Under the pieces are notes generated by a model. The model was not told the origin of the DNA and did no database searches. It worked only from the letters and a program-made list of their open reading frames with translations. The position numbers and the translations under genes are program-made. From Bacteroidetes bacterium UBA2234 (GTDB lineage Bacteria > Bacteroidota > Bacteroidia > NS11-12g > UBA955): DNA of 10,626 nucleotides. Positions 1-8,771 of the stretch are shown one piece after another. Numbering within the stretch: the stretch's first letter is position 1; each line of letters opens with the position of its first letter. Location: the NCBI GenBank assembly GCA_002347985.1, contig DDYM01000065.1, forward strand, positions 1-10,626, read 5' to 3'.

Positions 1-74
1 GCGATCGGCGCAAAGTTCTGAGATTGCAACCCTATAGCCCAGAACATCATGAACAACCAATGAAATAATTTCAT
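1..74 (-). CDS. Start of an exported protein (partial, N-terminus only)
   Basis: On the minus strand an ATG at 74 opens a frame that stays open to the window edge. It begins MKLFHWLFMMFWAIG and continues LQSQNFAPI. This is a short basic start, a hydrophobic core and then a polar stretch with a Gln-Asn, which is how many Bacteroidota signal peptides end. The motif QNFAPI just after the predicted cleavage point recurs, as I remember it, at the mature start of many secreted proteins of this phylum that carry a type IX secretion tail, but the tail would lie outside the window. An exact TAnnTTTG promoter element 15 bases upstream supports this start. Another leftward frame overlaps here (it reads VYEIISLVVHDVLGY) but lacks an ATG and has no such signature. 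Function is unknown. Confidence 0.6.
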   Translation of the reverse strand, partial: MKLFHWLFMMFWAIGLQSQNFAPI

Positions 75-89
75 ACACTTTAAAACGCA

Positions 90-123
90 CAAAGTTAATC
101 CGATGTTGCCTCGCTTGTTGCAA
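90..123 (-). promoter_or_regulatory. Candidate Bacteroidota-type promoter for the leftward gene
   Basis: Read on the minus strand, TAACTTTG (97 to 90) matches the Bacteroidota -7 consensus TAnnTTTG exactly. A TTG lies 23 bases further upstream (123-121), at the long end of the spacing usually seen for the -33 element. Transcription would begin near position 83, giving a leader of only about ten bases before the ATG at 74. The match is seen directly; activity is inferred. Confidence 0.45.
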
Positions 124-140
124 ATAATTGATTATATTGT

Positions 141-174
141 TGGCAATAAATTGTCATTATTTTAATCAAAATAA
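141..174. promoter_or_regulatory. Two adjacent inverted repeats upstream of dnaE (candidate operator)
   Basis: Positions 141-147 (TGGCAAT) and 150-156 (ATTGTCA) form a 16-bp near-palindrome with one mismatched pair. Directly after it, 157-163 (TTATTTT) and 168-174 (AAAATAA) form a perfect 7-bp inverted repeat with a 4-base spacer. Together they fill 141-174, ending 12 bases before the polymerase ATG at 187. A weak promoter-like arrangement overlaps them (TTG at 137-139, 18 bases, then TATTTTAA, two mismatches to TAnnTTTG), so a bound protein could block transcription. I do not know the LexA-type box of this lineage and do not claim it is one. The second repeat is AT-rich and could arise by chance. 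Confidence 0.3.
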
Positions 175-186
175 GGTTACTTACCC

Positions 187-3100
187 ATGATTTTCCACTT
201 CCACTCCCATTTTAGTATGCGTTACGGATTGATTTCGCCGGAGGAGATCGTGCAACGCTGCGAATCCGAGGCCATTTCTATGGGATTTCGGGTACCGGTT
301 TTATTGGCCGACATCAACACGGTGACGGGGGTGACAAATTTTTTAAGGGCTGCCAGGAACACGAAACACATCATGCCGTTGGTGGGGGTTGACATTCGCA
401 ACGGGGATCGGCCGCTCTACATTTTAATGAGCACATCACAGGAGAGCTTCGCTGAAATCAACGCATTTCTGTCGGACCACCTCATGAACAACAAACCATT
501 CCCCTCCACTCCACCTGTGTTTTTATCGGCAAGGGTAATCTACGCTTACCAAAAGGACGGAAATGCAAATCTCATCGGCGATTCAAGCATTGAAGACAAA
601 GGCGCTGTTGCATCTCACACAAAGGCAATGGGTTACTCAACGGCGATTGCGGTACATGCGGAGGTGCTACCCCAGTTACGACTGGCCAGGAACAGGAATT
701 TCTCTTTGCCTATGATGGCTTGGCACACGGTAACATTTCGGGACGAGATTGATTTTGAGACGCACAAGTTGCTGCGCTGTATTGACCACAATTGTTTGGT
801 AACGAAGCTGCCCACTTCTGCCACGGCTGCGCCGTGGCAGAAGTGGGCGCCCCTGCGGCAAATTTTTTCAAAATTTGCCGCAACCCCTTCCCTCATATCC
901 CAGGCGCAGGCCTTCTGCGAAGGCTGCGCCTGGGACCTCCAATGGAATACCCCCCAAAATAAAAAAACCTTCTCCGGAAACCCCAACCAAGACTTCCGAA
1001 TGCTCCGAGAACTCGCCACCCAAGGCCTCCATTACCGATACCCCAACTATACCTTCCAAACTACCCAACGATTGGAAAAAGAAATGCAAATGATCTACGA
1101 ACTCGGATTTACCCCCTACTTCCTCATCAATTGGGATATCTGCCGATTCGCCCGTGAAAACAACTTCTTCTACGTCGGCCGCGGCTCAGGCGCCAACTCC
1201 ATCGTGGCCTACTGCCTGAGAATTACCGACGTGGATCCAATACACCTAGACCTATACTTCGAGCGATTCATCAACCCACATCGAAGTAGTCCGCCCGACT
1301 TCGACCTAGACTTTTCCTGGCAAGACCGTGACCATGTAACCGCCTATATCCTCAACAAATACAAAGACCATGGCGCCGCACTCCTGGCCACCTACAGCAC
1401 CTTTCAAAGCAATGCCGTAATCCGCGAACTCGGCAAAGTCTTTGGGCTCCCCAAAGCCGAAATCGACGCGCTGCTCAATAAACACTCATACTATAGCACC
1501 GCCATGTTTGAATCCTATACCCCAAGTAGAGACGATGTCTATGCCCAACCGGGAATCGGACATGGCATCCGCAATAGAAAACTTGGCCGAAAACCCCATG
1601 AATCCACCCATGAAAAATCAATATCAACACAACCCGCATCACAAACGCCCACCCAACAAGAAAACTCCACCCATCAACCCATCGTAGAAAACAACACGCA
1701 AAACCCACAACCCAATAAACCCCTCTACGCAGAACTACTCAAACATGCCCACCGCATCCACAACCTCCCCAACCACCTCAGCATCCACGTTGGCGGCATC
1801 CTCATCCCCGAAATACATATCCACCACTATAGCGCCACCTTCCTGCCTCCCAAAGGATTTCCCGTGGTTCAATTCAGTATGCTAGAGGCCGAAGACCTCG
1901 GCATTGCCAAGTTCGACATACTTTCGCAACGCGGATTGGGTCATATCAAAGATGCGGTTATCTATATAAAAGAAAACCGAGGGATCGACATAGACATTCA
2001 TCAAATACAGGCCTTCAAAGACGATCCCATCATCCGGAGACTGATAGAAAGCGGACATACCACAGGTTGTTTCTATGTTGAGAGTCCGGCGATGCGACAG
2101 TTACTGAGGAAACTCAAATGCAACGATTATCTCACGTTGGTTGCTGCCAGCAGCGTCATCCGCCCGGGCGTAGCCCGGAGCGGAATGATGCGCACGTTCA
2201 TTGAACGACATATACAGCCCGAAAAACGAAAAGAAGCCCACCCTGTCCTTTGGGACCTTATGCCAGAAACCTATGGCATCATGGTCTATCAAGAAGACGT
2301 AATTAAAGTTGCACACCACTTCGCCGGCCTCGGACTGGGAGAAAGCGATGTGCTACGACGTGGTATGAGTGGAAAATTCCGAAGTCGGGAAGAATTCCAA
2401 AAAGTACAAGAGAAATTCTTCGAATCCGCCGCGCAAAAAGGACATAAACCCGAACTCATCACCGAGGTTTGGCATCAAATAGAAAGTTTCGCCGGATACA
2501 GCTTCGCCAAAGGTCACAGCGCCAGCTACGCCGTAGAAAGCTACCAAAGTCTCTACCTCAAAGCCTACTACCCCCTGGAATTCTACACCGCCGTAATCAA
2601 CAATTTCGGAGGCTTCTATCGAACAGAATTCTACGTCCATGCCGCAAGAAAAAGTGGCGCCATCATCCAAGCACCCTGCATCAACCACAGCCACATACTC
2701 ACGCGAATTGAAGACAAAACCCTTTGGCTAGGACTTGGGTTGATCGATAGCCTAGAACAAAATTGTACGCATCGTTTGTTGCATTCACGGAACACAGACG
2801 GTCCCTTTACCAACCTCAGCGAATTCAAACAACGCGTTGAACCCGGCCTAGAACAACTCAAAACCCTAATCCAAATTGGCGCCTGTAGATGCTGGAACAA
2901 AAGTCGAAAAGCCCTCATGTGGGAAGCCCATGCCCTCTATGGAAACAACAAAAAACCCGTTGCCCAAACCCAAAAACTCTTCCTCGAAACACCCAAAGAA
3001 TATCAACTGCCAAGCCTAGAAGATTCTTGGCTAGAAATCGCACACGACGAAAGAAATATTCTCGGATTTTCACTCTGCAACCCCTTCCACCTCATGCAAG

Positions 3101-3456
3101 GCGCAACCTTCCCTCACGATGAAAACATGCCCCACCTATCCAAAATTCGTGGCAAACACTTTCCGCACATGAAAAGCAAATTTGTGGTCATCGAAGGATA
3201 CCTCGTTACCGTAAAACCCACAAAAACCGTGGGCGGAAAAGAAATGAACTTCGGAACTTGGCTCGATGCCGATGGACATTACTTTGATAGCATCCACTTC
3301 CCACCCACCGTGCAGGCATTCCCCTTTCATGGAAGAGGAATTTATAGACTCTGGGGACAAATTACAGAAGACTTTGGCGTTTTCAACATCGAAGTCGGCC
3401 GCATGAAAAAAATCCCATACCAAACCGATCCGCGCTATGCAGAAGAAACCAAATAA
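187..3456 (+). CDS. dnaE: DNA polymerase III alpha subunit, short accessory type
   Basis: Family C replicative-type DNA polymerase, 1089 residues. The N-terminal PHP domain (about 1-205) starts with HFHSHFSMRYG. The catalytic core contains GRGSGANS (331-338), PDFDLDF with catalytic-type Asp371 and Asp373, and the third expected aspartate, Asp577, in KFDIL. Fingers and helix-hairpin-helix follow (IRPGVARSGMM, SFAKGHSASYAVESYQS). QTQKLF at 927-932 resembles a beta-clamp-binding motif, and an OB fold occupies roughly 985-1065. The protein ends right after the OB fold, lacking the tau-binding region of the main replicative DnaE. This short form is the one that in many bacteria acts with Y-family or ImuB-like proteins in damage-induced synthesis; that role is inferred. 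Oddities are the three hairpins at 810-935, a low-complexity insertion at about residues 446-511, and a codon-usage switch near 930. The ATG at 187 is the only start that keeps the PHP beginning. Confidence 0.93.
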   Translation: MIFHFHSHFSMRYGLISPEEIVQRCESEAISMGFRVPVLLADINTVTGVTNFLRAARNTKHIMPLVGVDIRNGDRPLYILMSTSQESFAEINAFLSDHLMNNKPFPSTPPVFLSARVIYAYQKDGNANLIGDSSIEDKGAVASHTKAMGYSTAIAVHAEVLPQLRLARNRNFSLPMMAWHTVTFRDEIDFETHKLLRCIDHNCLVTKLPTSATAAPWQKWAPLRQIFSKFAATPSLISQAQAFCEGCAWDLQWNTPQNKKTFSGNPNQDFRMLRELATQGLHYRYPNYTFQTTQRLEKEMQMIYELGFTPYFLINWDICRFARENNFFYVGRGSGANSIVAYCLRITDVDPIHLDLYFERFINPHRSSPPDFDLDFSWQDRDHVTAYILNKYKDHGAALLATYSTFQSNAVIRELGKVFGLPKAEIDALLNKHSYYSTAMFESYTPSRDDVYAQPGIGHGIRNRKLGRKPHESTHEKSISTQPASQTPTQQENSTHQPIVENNTQNPQPNKPLYAELLKHAHRIHNLPNHLSIHVGGILIPEIHIHHYSATFLPPKGFPVVQFSMLEAEDLGIAKFDILSQRGLGHIKDAVIYIKENRGIDIDIHQIQAFKDDPIIRRLIESGHTTGCFYVESPAMRQLLRKLKCNDYLTLVAASSVIRPGVARSGMMRTFIERHIQPEKRKEAHPVLWDLMPETYGIMVYQEDVIKVAHHFAGLGLGESDVLRRGMSGKFRSREEFQKVQEKFFESAAQKGHKPELITEVWHQIESFAGYSFAKGHSASYAVESYQSLYLKAYYPLEFYTAVINNFGGFYRTEFYVHAARKSGAIIQAPCINHSHILTRIEDKTLWLGLGLIDSLEQNCTHRLLHSRNTDGPFTNLSEFKQRVEPGLEQLKTLIQIGACRCWNKSRKALMWEAHALYGNNKKPVAQTQKLFLETPKEYQLPSLEDSWLEIAHDERNILGFSLCNPFHLMQGATFPHDENMPHLSKIRGKHFPHMKSKFVVIEGYLVTVKPTKTVGGKEMNFGTWLDADGHYFDSIHFPPTVQAFPFHGRGIYRLWGQITEDFGVFNIEVGRMKKIPYQTDPRYAEETK
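810..848. repeat. Perfect 18-bp inverted repeat with 3-nt loop, inside dnaE
   Basis: Positions 810-827 are the exact reverse complement of 831-848, separated by TGC at 828-830. The arm is GC-rich and begins GCCCACTTCTG. It is translated in frame as about residues 208-221 of the polymerase, in the linker between the PHP and polymerase domains. A transcript would fold into a very stable hairpin. It lies in the middle of an intact reading frame, so a terminator is unlikely. Confidence 0.93.
854..882. repeat. Perfect 13-bp inverted repeat with 3-nt loop, inside dnaE
   Basis: TGCGGCAAATTTT at 854-866 pairs exactly with AAAATTTGCCGCA at 870-882, leaving the loop TTC. It starts five bases after the 18-bp hairpin and encodes about residues 223-232 of the polymerase. 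Sequence and composition differ from the neighbouring hairpins, so the three are not copies of one repeat unit. Confidence 0.9.
898..935. repeat. 16-bp inverted repeat with one bulged G, inside dnaE
   Basis: The left arm 898-914 (TCCCAGGCGCAGGCCTT) pairs with the right arm 920-935 (AAGGCTGCGCCTGGGA) over 16 base pairs, with one unpaired G at 909 or 910 and a 5-nt loop (CTGCG, 915-919). It encodes about residues 238-250. In DnaE proteins as I remember them, this segment aligns without a gap to the stretch before the NKKTFSG motif (259-265), so it does not look like a simple insertion. Confidence 0.88.
1522..1719 (+). other. Low-complexity, A/C-rich insertion within dnaE
   Basis: Residues about 446-511 of the polymerase are rich in Gln, Asn, Thr, Pro, Ser and His and show no regular fold pattern. 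They separate the catalytic palm segment from the conserved NHLSIHVGGILI motif. The coding strand here is strongly A/C-rich and G/T-poor. A short imperfect direct repeat, TCCACCCAT followed by S then AA, occurs at 1603-1614 and 1666-1677, 63 bases (21 codons) apart, which could reflect local expansion. The segment is probably a disordered surface loop; its exact ends are approximate. Confidence 0.6.
2159..2184. repeat. 11-bp inverted repeat with one bulge, inside dnaE
   Basis: TCCGCCCGGGC at 2159-2169 pairs with GCCCGG at 2173-2178 and GCGGA at 2180-2184, leaving a bulged A (2179) and a 3-nt loop GTA. It lies in the codons for the conserved RPGVARSGMM motif, so protein constraint may explain it, but the 3-nt loop resembles the hairpins at 810-882. 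Confidence 0.6.
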
Positions 3457-3478
3457 ACAAAAGCCCTAAAGCCAAAAA

Positions 3479-3985
3479 TTAATGGTGATGACCACCCTCG
3501 CCATGAACATGGCCGTGATCCAACTCGTCCTGTGATGCCTCACGAACCGAAAGAATTTCACCTTTAAAATGCAAATCCTCACCCGCCAACGGATGATTCA
3601 AATCCACTTTAACGAAATCTTCACCGATTTCAACAACACGACCGTCCAAAGGATTTCCTTCTGAGTCCTGCAATGGCAACACCGCATCAATCTCCAAAAT
3701 ATCCTCGGGAATATCCTCCCCTTCGAAAATCGACTTAGGCAAATCAACAACCAATTTAGGATCGATCTCGCCATAACCGTTGGCAGCAGTCAATTCAAAA
3801 TCAAAGGTATCGCCCACTTTCAAGCCATTCAATTGATCATCAAACGCTTCGATTGTCTGGCCAATGCCGTGAATAAACAATAAAGGAGATGCTACGTCAG
3901 CAAAGTCAACGACTTCGCCATCGGCAACAGTTAAAGTGTAAGCAATGCCTACAACGTGATTGGGGGAAATGGCCAAAGTCGACAT
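3479..3985 (-). CDS. slyD: SlyD-like FKBP-type peptidyl-prolyl cis-trans isomerase
   Basis: Cytoplasmic prolyl isomerase and chaperone, 168 residues from the ATG at 3985. The FKBP part (about 1-72, then 125-152) contains the typical FIHGIGQTIEAFDDQLNGLKVGD stretch split around the active-site core. The flap or IF insert (about 75-125) ends with DLNHPLAGEDLHF, close to the DGNHxLAG signature of SlyD. The last residues (HGHVHGEGGHHH) form a histidine-rich tail; in SlyD such tails bind nickel and other metals. An upstream in-frame ATG at 4030 would add 15 residues with no family resemblance, so MSTLAISPNHVV is preferred as the start. No signal peptide is seen. The gene converges with dnaE, leaving 22 bases between the stop codons and no evident hairpin terminator, and is divergent from ligA. 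Assignment to the SlyD branch is firm; a specific metallochaperone role is inferred. Confidence 0.88.
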   Translation of the reverse strand: MSTLAISPNHVVGIAYTLTVADGEVVDFADVASPLLFIHGIGQTIEAFDDQLNGLKVGDTFDFELTAANGYGEIDPKLVVDLPKSIFEGEDIPEDILEIDAVLPLQDSEGNPLDGRVVEIGEDFVKVDLNHPLAGEDLHFKGEILSVREASQDELDHGHVHGEGGHHH

Positions 3986-4082
3986 AATTTTTAAATGATG
4001 CCGCAAGTAACCACAAATCCCTGGGAGCAAAAAATTTCACCCAAAAGATTCATTAAATTGTGAATAACTCTTGGCTCATTCA

Positions 4083-4114
4083 TTGGGCTGCACGCCTTAA
4101 CCCATCGTAATTTG
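4083..4114 (+). promoter_or_regulatory. Weak candidate promoter for ligA
   Basis: TTG at 4083-4085 is followed after 21 bases by GTAATTTG (4107-4114), which keeps the TTTG half of the TAnnTTTG consensus but has GT in place of TA. It ends 18 bases before the ligA ATG at 4133. The 147-bp gap between slyD and ligA must hold promoters in both directions; I found no good -7 match for slyD. Confidence 0.28.
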
Positions 4115-4129
4115 GTCGTTGCGTTTTAA

Positions 4130-6136
<2,007 letters not shown>

Positions 6137-6142
6137 CACAAA

Positions 6143-6691
6143 ATGAGTAACAAAGACGGGTTGGTATCAAAGGTGATCGCAAAATTGCATCAGCACAAAG
6201 CCAAAGAATTTGGCAAATTGAAGTACGCACCCAATTTCAGCAAAGCAACTCGTTTTATCCTCGTGTGGGACAGCGGCTGTTCACCTGCCGAAACCAAAGC
6301 CATCAAAGAATACATCGAATATTTAAAAAACACAGGGAAACAGGTCATTCGCATTATCTACTTCAACGTAAAAACAAAAGAAGAGACCCCCTTGGTGCCT
6401 GAGGCGAATACTTACCATGTTGGGAAATGGGACTTCGACAGAACGGGCTTTCCCAAGGCTGAGGACTTAAAAAACACTTTGCTGCAGGACACCGACTTTT
6501 TCATATCGCTCGATTTAGAAGGTCATTGGCAGTTTTTGGGAATGGCTTCGGTTTGTAAGGCAGCGTGTAAAGTGGGACCTTACAATTCAAAACACTTGGG
6601 AAACTATGATGTATTGATCAAACCTACAGATAAGCACAACATGAATCAGTACCTTTGTGATTTGAAAGAACACTTGAACAAATTGGCATGA
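6143..6691 (+). CDS. Conserved Bacteroidota protein of unknown function (DUF6913-like)
   Basis: A 182-residue, probably cytoplasmic protein with no signal peptide, membrane segment or recognisable catalytic motif. It starts with a basic helix (SKVIAKLHQHKAKEFGKLK). An alternating strand-helix pattern follows: FILVWDSG, a helix to about residue 67, VIRIIYFNVKT, then TDFFISLDLEGHWQF and a GPYNSKHLGNYDVLIKP stretch near the C-terminus. The size, the FFISLDL and VGPY motifs, and the position just before dapA fit a small Bacteroidota family I recall as DUF6913; the name is from memory and unverified. It begins 6 bases after the ligA stop, and its TGA overlaps the dapA start as ATGA, so its translation is probably coupled to dapA. 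I do not assign a function. Confidence 0.85.
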   Translation: MSNKDGLVSKVIAKLHQHKAKEFGKLKYAPNFSKATRFILVWDSGCSPAETKAIKEYIEYLKNTGKQVIRIIYFNVKTKEETPLVPEANTYHVGKWDFDRTGFPKAEDLKNTLLQDTDFFISLDLEGHWQFLGMASVCKAACKVGPYNSKHLGNYDVLIKPTDKHNMNQYLCDLKEHLNKLA

Positions 6692-7563
6692 AAGAACTCA
6701 TTGGAACTGGCACAGCACTCATCACCCCATTCAACGGGGATCATAGCATCGATTTTGATGCATTAAGCAGAATCATTGAGCAACAAATTGCGGGTGGGAC
6801 CAACTATTTTGTGATGCTTGGCACAACTGGAGAAAGTGTCACCCTAACGAAAGAAGAAAAAGCAGCCGTTGTATCACATATAAAAACAGTGAATGCGGGA
6901 AGACTGCCCTTGGTTCTTGGAGTAGGTGGCAACAATACAGCCGAAGTGGTGGAACAGTTAAAGAACCTGAACCCCGAAGGGTTAACGGCAATCTTAAGCG
7001 TGTCGCCCTATTACAACAAGCCAAATCAACAGGGAATCATCTACCATTATACAGAGGTAGCAAACGCATCACCATTGCCTATCATTCTTTACAACGTCCC
7101 AGGTAGAACAGGAAGCAACATGACCGCTGCCACGCAATTGGAATTGGCAAAACATCCAAACATTGTAGCCACGAAAGAGGCCAGCGGAAATATGGAACAG
7201 GTAATGACAATCCTCAAAGAAAAACCTGCGGATTTTTTGGTCATCAGTGGAGATGATGCGCTAACCTTCCCAATCCTTGCTTGTGGCGGAAGTGGCGTAA
7301 TTTCCGTAATCAACCATATTTTCCCTAAAACTTTCTCGGGCATGGTAAAATCTGCACTTCATGGCGATTTTGCTGCAGCGAAAACAGCCCATGAATTGGT
7401 TTTAGAATCTTCCATTGCGATTTTCGCCGATGGTAGTCCCGGTGGAATCAAAACCATGTTGCATGAGAAACAACTTTGTGGAACCGCGGTAAGACCCCCA
7501 TTGTTCCAAGTAAATCCCCAAGTAGAGAGCAACTTGAGAAAGCTTGCTCATGTAGCTGAATAA
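6688..7563 (+). CDS. dapA: 4-hydroxy-tetrahydrodipicolinate synthase DapA
   Basis: Condenses pyruvate with aspartate semialdehyde, the first committed step to diaminopimelate and lysine, and so supplies peptidoglycan and protein synthesis in the cytoplasm. The 291-residue TIM barrel is the usual length. It shows the pyruvate-binding GTTGES loop (Thr46, Thr47), YYNKPNQQG, the catalytic Tyr135 and substrate-binding Arg140 in YNVPGRTG, and the Schiff-base Lys163 in [17 protein letters not shown] and a GGSGVISV stretch follow as in the family. The start codon overlaps the stop of the preceding unknown gene by 4 bases, indicating translational coupling. No lysine riboswitch or attenuator precedes it, as expected for an internal operon gene. 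Confidence 0.96.
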   Translation: MKELIGTGTALITPFNGDHSIDFDALSRIIEQQIAGGTNYFVMLGTTGESVTLTKEEKAAVVSHIKTVNAGRLPLVLGVGGNNTAEVVEQLKNLNPEGLTAILSVSPYYNKPNQQGIIYHYTEVANASPLPIILYNVPGRTGSNMTAATQLELAKHPNIVATKEASGNMEQVMTILKEKPADFLVISGDDALTFPILACGGSGVISVINHIFPKTFSGMVKSALHGDFAAAKTAHELVLESSIAIFADGSPGGIKTMLHEKQLCGTAVRPPLFQVNPQVESNLRKLAHVAE

Positions 7564-7601
7564 CATTTCAAAAATCGAATAGCACACTCCGAATTTCGCA
7601 T

Positions 7602-8630
7602 ATGAATCCCAATTTAGACCCCGATGCAAACAAAATGAGCAATTCCGACAAGGACATTGAAAAAGTATTGCGCCCGGCCGACTTTGGAGATTTTACGGGC
7701 CAGCCCAAAATCATCGAGAACCTCAAAATTTTCGTAGAGGCAGCCAAAATGCGCGGGGAGGCATTAGATCATATCCTATTACACGGCCCTCCAGGTTTAG
7801 GAAAAACTACCTTAAGTCACATTGTTGCCAATGAAATGGGCAGCAACATGAAAATCACATCGGGACCTGTACTTGAAAAGCCCGGAGACCTTGCGGGTTT
7901 GCTTACCAATCTTCAAGAAGGCGACGTATTGTTCATCGATGAAATTCATCGTTTGAGTCCAGTGGTGGAGGAATACCTATACTCGGCAATGGAGGATTAT
8001 CGAATCGACATTATGATCGATACCGGCCCAAATGCACGCAGTGTTCAAATCGCATTGCAGCCTTTCACCTTGGTTGGTGCAACCACGCGAAGTGGATTGT
8101 TGACATCTCCTTTGAGAGCCCGTTTTGGCATTAACTGTCGTTTAGAATACTACGATGCCGCCACCCTAACCAACATCGTTGGCCGGAGCGCCCATATTTT
8201 ACAATCCCCCATCGTAGAAGAAGCCGCATTCGAAATTGCACGCCGAAGTCGTGGCACACCACGTATCGCAAATGCCCTTTTGAGAAGAACCCGCGATTTC
8301 GCGCAAATCAAAGGCGATGGAACTATCACCTTGGACATTGCGAAATTTGCTTTGAAAGCACTGAACGTTGATGCCAACGGCCTGGATGAAATGGACAATA
8401 AAATTCTAAGTACCATCATCGAAAAATTCAAAGGGGGACCTGTTGGACTCAATACCATTGCAACGGCGGTGGGTGAAGATGCCGGCACAATCGAAGAAGT
8501 GTACGAACCCTTTTTGATTCAAGAAGGATATCTACAACGAACAGCTCGAGGCAGAGAAGCAACGGCATTGGCATTCCGGCATCTCGGCAAACTCGACCCG
8601 CGATACCCCGGTGGCAACACCTTGTTGTAA
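7602..8630 (+). CDS. ruvB: Holliday junction branch-migration ATPase RuvB
   Basis: Hexameric AAA+ motor that works with RuvA to migrate Holliday junctions during recombination and fork repair. It has 342 residues. Walker A is GPPGLGKTT (62-70), Walker B is [10 protein letters not shown] (Asp113, Glu114), sensor 1 is GATTRSG, and the arginine-finger region is SPLRARFG (Arg172/Arg174). The small AAA+ lid contains [18 protein letters not shown]-terminal winged helix (about 270-342) contains [15 protein letters not shown] and ends in [11 protein letters not shown]. The ATG at 7602 gives MNPNLDP, a start typical of Bacteroidota RuvB; an internal ATG at 7635 would trim this. It lies 38 bases after dapA on the same strand, so it may be cotranscribed, although the DapA link is metabolic rather than functional. 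Confidence 0.97.
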   Translation: MNPNLDPDANKMSNSDKDIEKVLRPADFGDFTGQPKIIENLKIFVEAAKMRGEALDHILLHGPPGLGKTTLSHIVANEMGSNMKITSGPVLEKPGDLAGLLTNLQEGDVLFIDEIHRLSPVVEEYLYSAMEDYRIDIMIDTGPNARSVQIALQPFTLVGATTRSGLLTSPLRARFGINCRLEYYDAATLTNIVGRSAHILQSPIVEEAAFEIARRSRGTPRIANALLRRTRDFAQIKGDGTITLDIAKFALKALNVDANGLDEMDNKILSTIIEKFKGGPVGLNTIATAVGEDAGTIEEVYEPFLIQEGYLQRTARGREATALAFRHLGKLDPRYPGGNTLL

Positions 8631-8771
8631 TTCTCTTTCATTAATGACCATAGGATTATTGCTAAATTCCTAGGTATGGATTGTATTAATATGGCTATCG
8701 AATCGCATTTTCATTGATTTGCCAAAATTACAATTTGCTGTAAACCCCATATTTTTGTAATTACCTGTACA
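8631..8771. other. Intergenic region, ruvB to barrel gene
   Basis: These 141 bases are AT-rich and hold no credible reading frame. I see no strong terminator for ruvB. A broken inverted repeat (CCATAGGA near 8648-8655 against TCCT and ATGG near 8668-8679) has unequal arms and no following T-tract. The right end carries the promoter element listed separately. Confidence 0.5.
8750..8757 (+). promoter_or_regulatory. -7 promoter element upstream of the envelope gene pair
   Basis: TATTTTTG matches TAnnTTTG exactly and ends 14 bases before the ATG at 8772. No TTG lies at the usual distance: TTTG at 8734-8737 is 12 bases away and TTTG at 8718-8721 is 28 away. Only the -7 element is therefore convincing. 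It would start a transcript with a very short leader, separate from the ligA to ruvB cluster. Confidence 0.4.

Noticed and set aside
1..156. Alternative leftward frame reading LQQARQHRINFVRFKVYEIISLV and beyond
   Set aside because: It is open for about 50 codons but has only TTG or GTG starts. The overlapping frame starting at 74 has an ATG, a signal peptide and a promoter element at the right distance.
810..935. The hairpins as transcription terminators, a structured RNA gene or a CRISPR-like array
   Set aside because: They lie mid-gene in an intact frame, no T-tract follows them, the three units do not share sequence, and there are no regular spacers.
633..1089. Antisense open frames opposite dnaE across the hairpin cluster (633-1019 and 868-1089 on the minus strand)
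   Set aside because: They lie over well-conserved polymerase coding sequence, have no family resemblance or promoter, and are a by-product of the G/C-rich palindromes and A/C-rich coding strand that remove minus-strand stop codons.
3457..3478. Bidirectional terminator between dnaE and slyD
   Set aside because: The 22 bases between the convergent stops contain no inverted repeat long enough to form a stem.
3986..4030. Longer start for the SlyD-like gene at 4030
   Set aside because: The extra 15 residues (MLPGICGYLRHHLKI) match nothing in FKBP proteins, whereas MSTLAISPNHVV starts just before the first strand of the fold.
8648..8679. Rho-independent terminator after ruvB
   Set aside because: The paired segments are only 4 bp each with unequal gaps, and no run of T follows.
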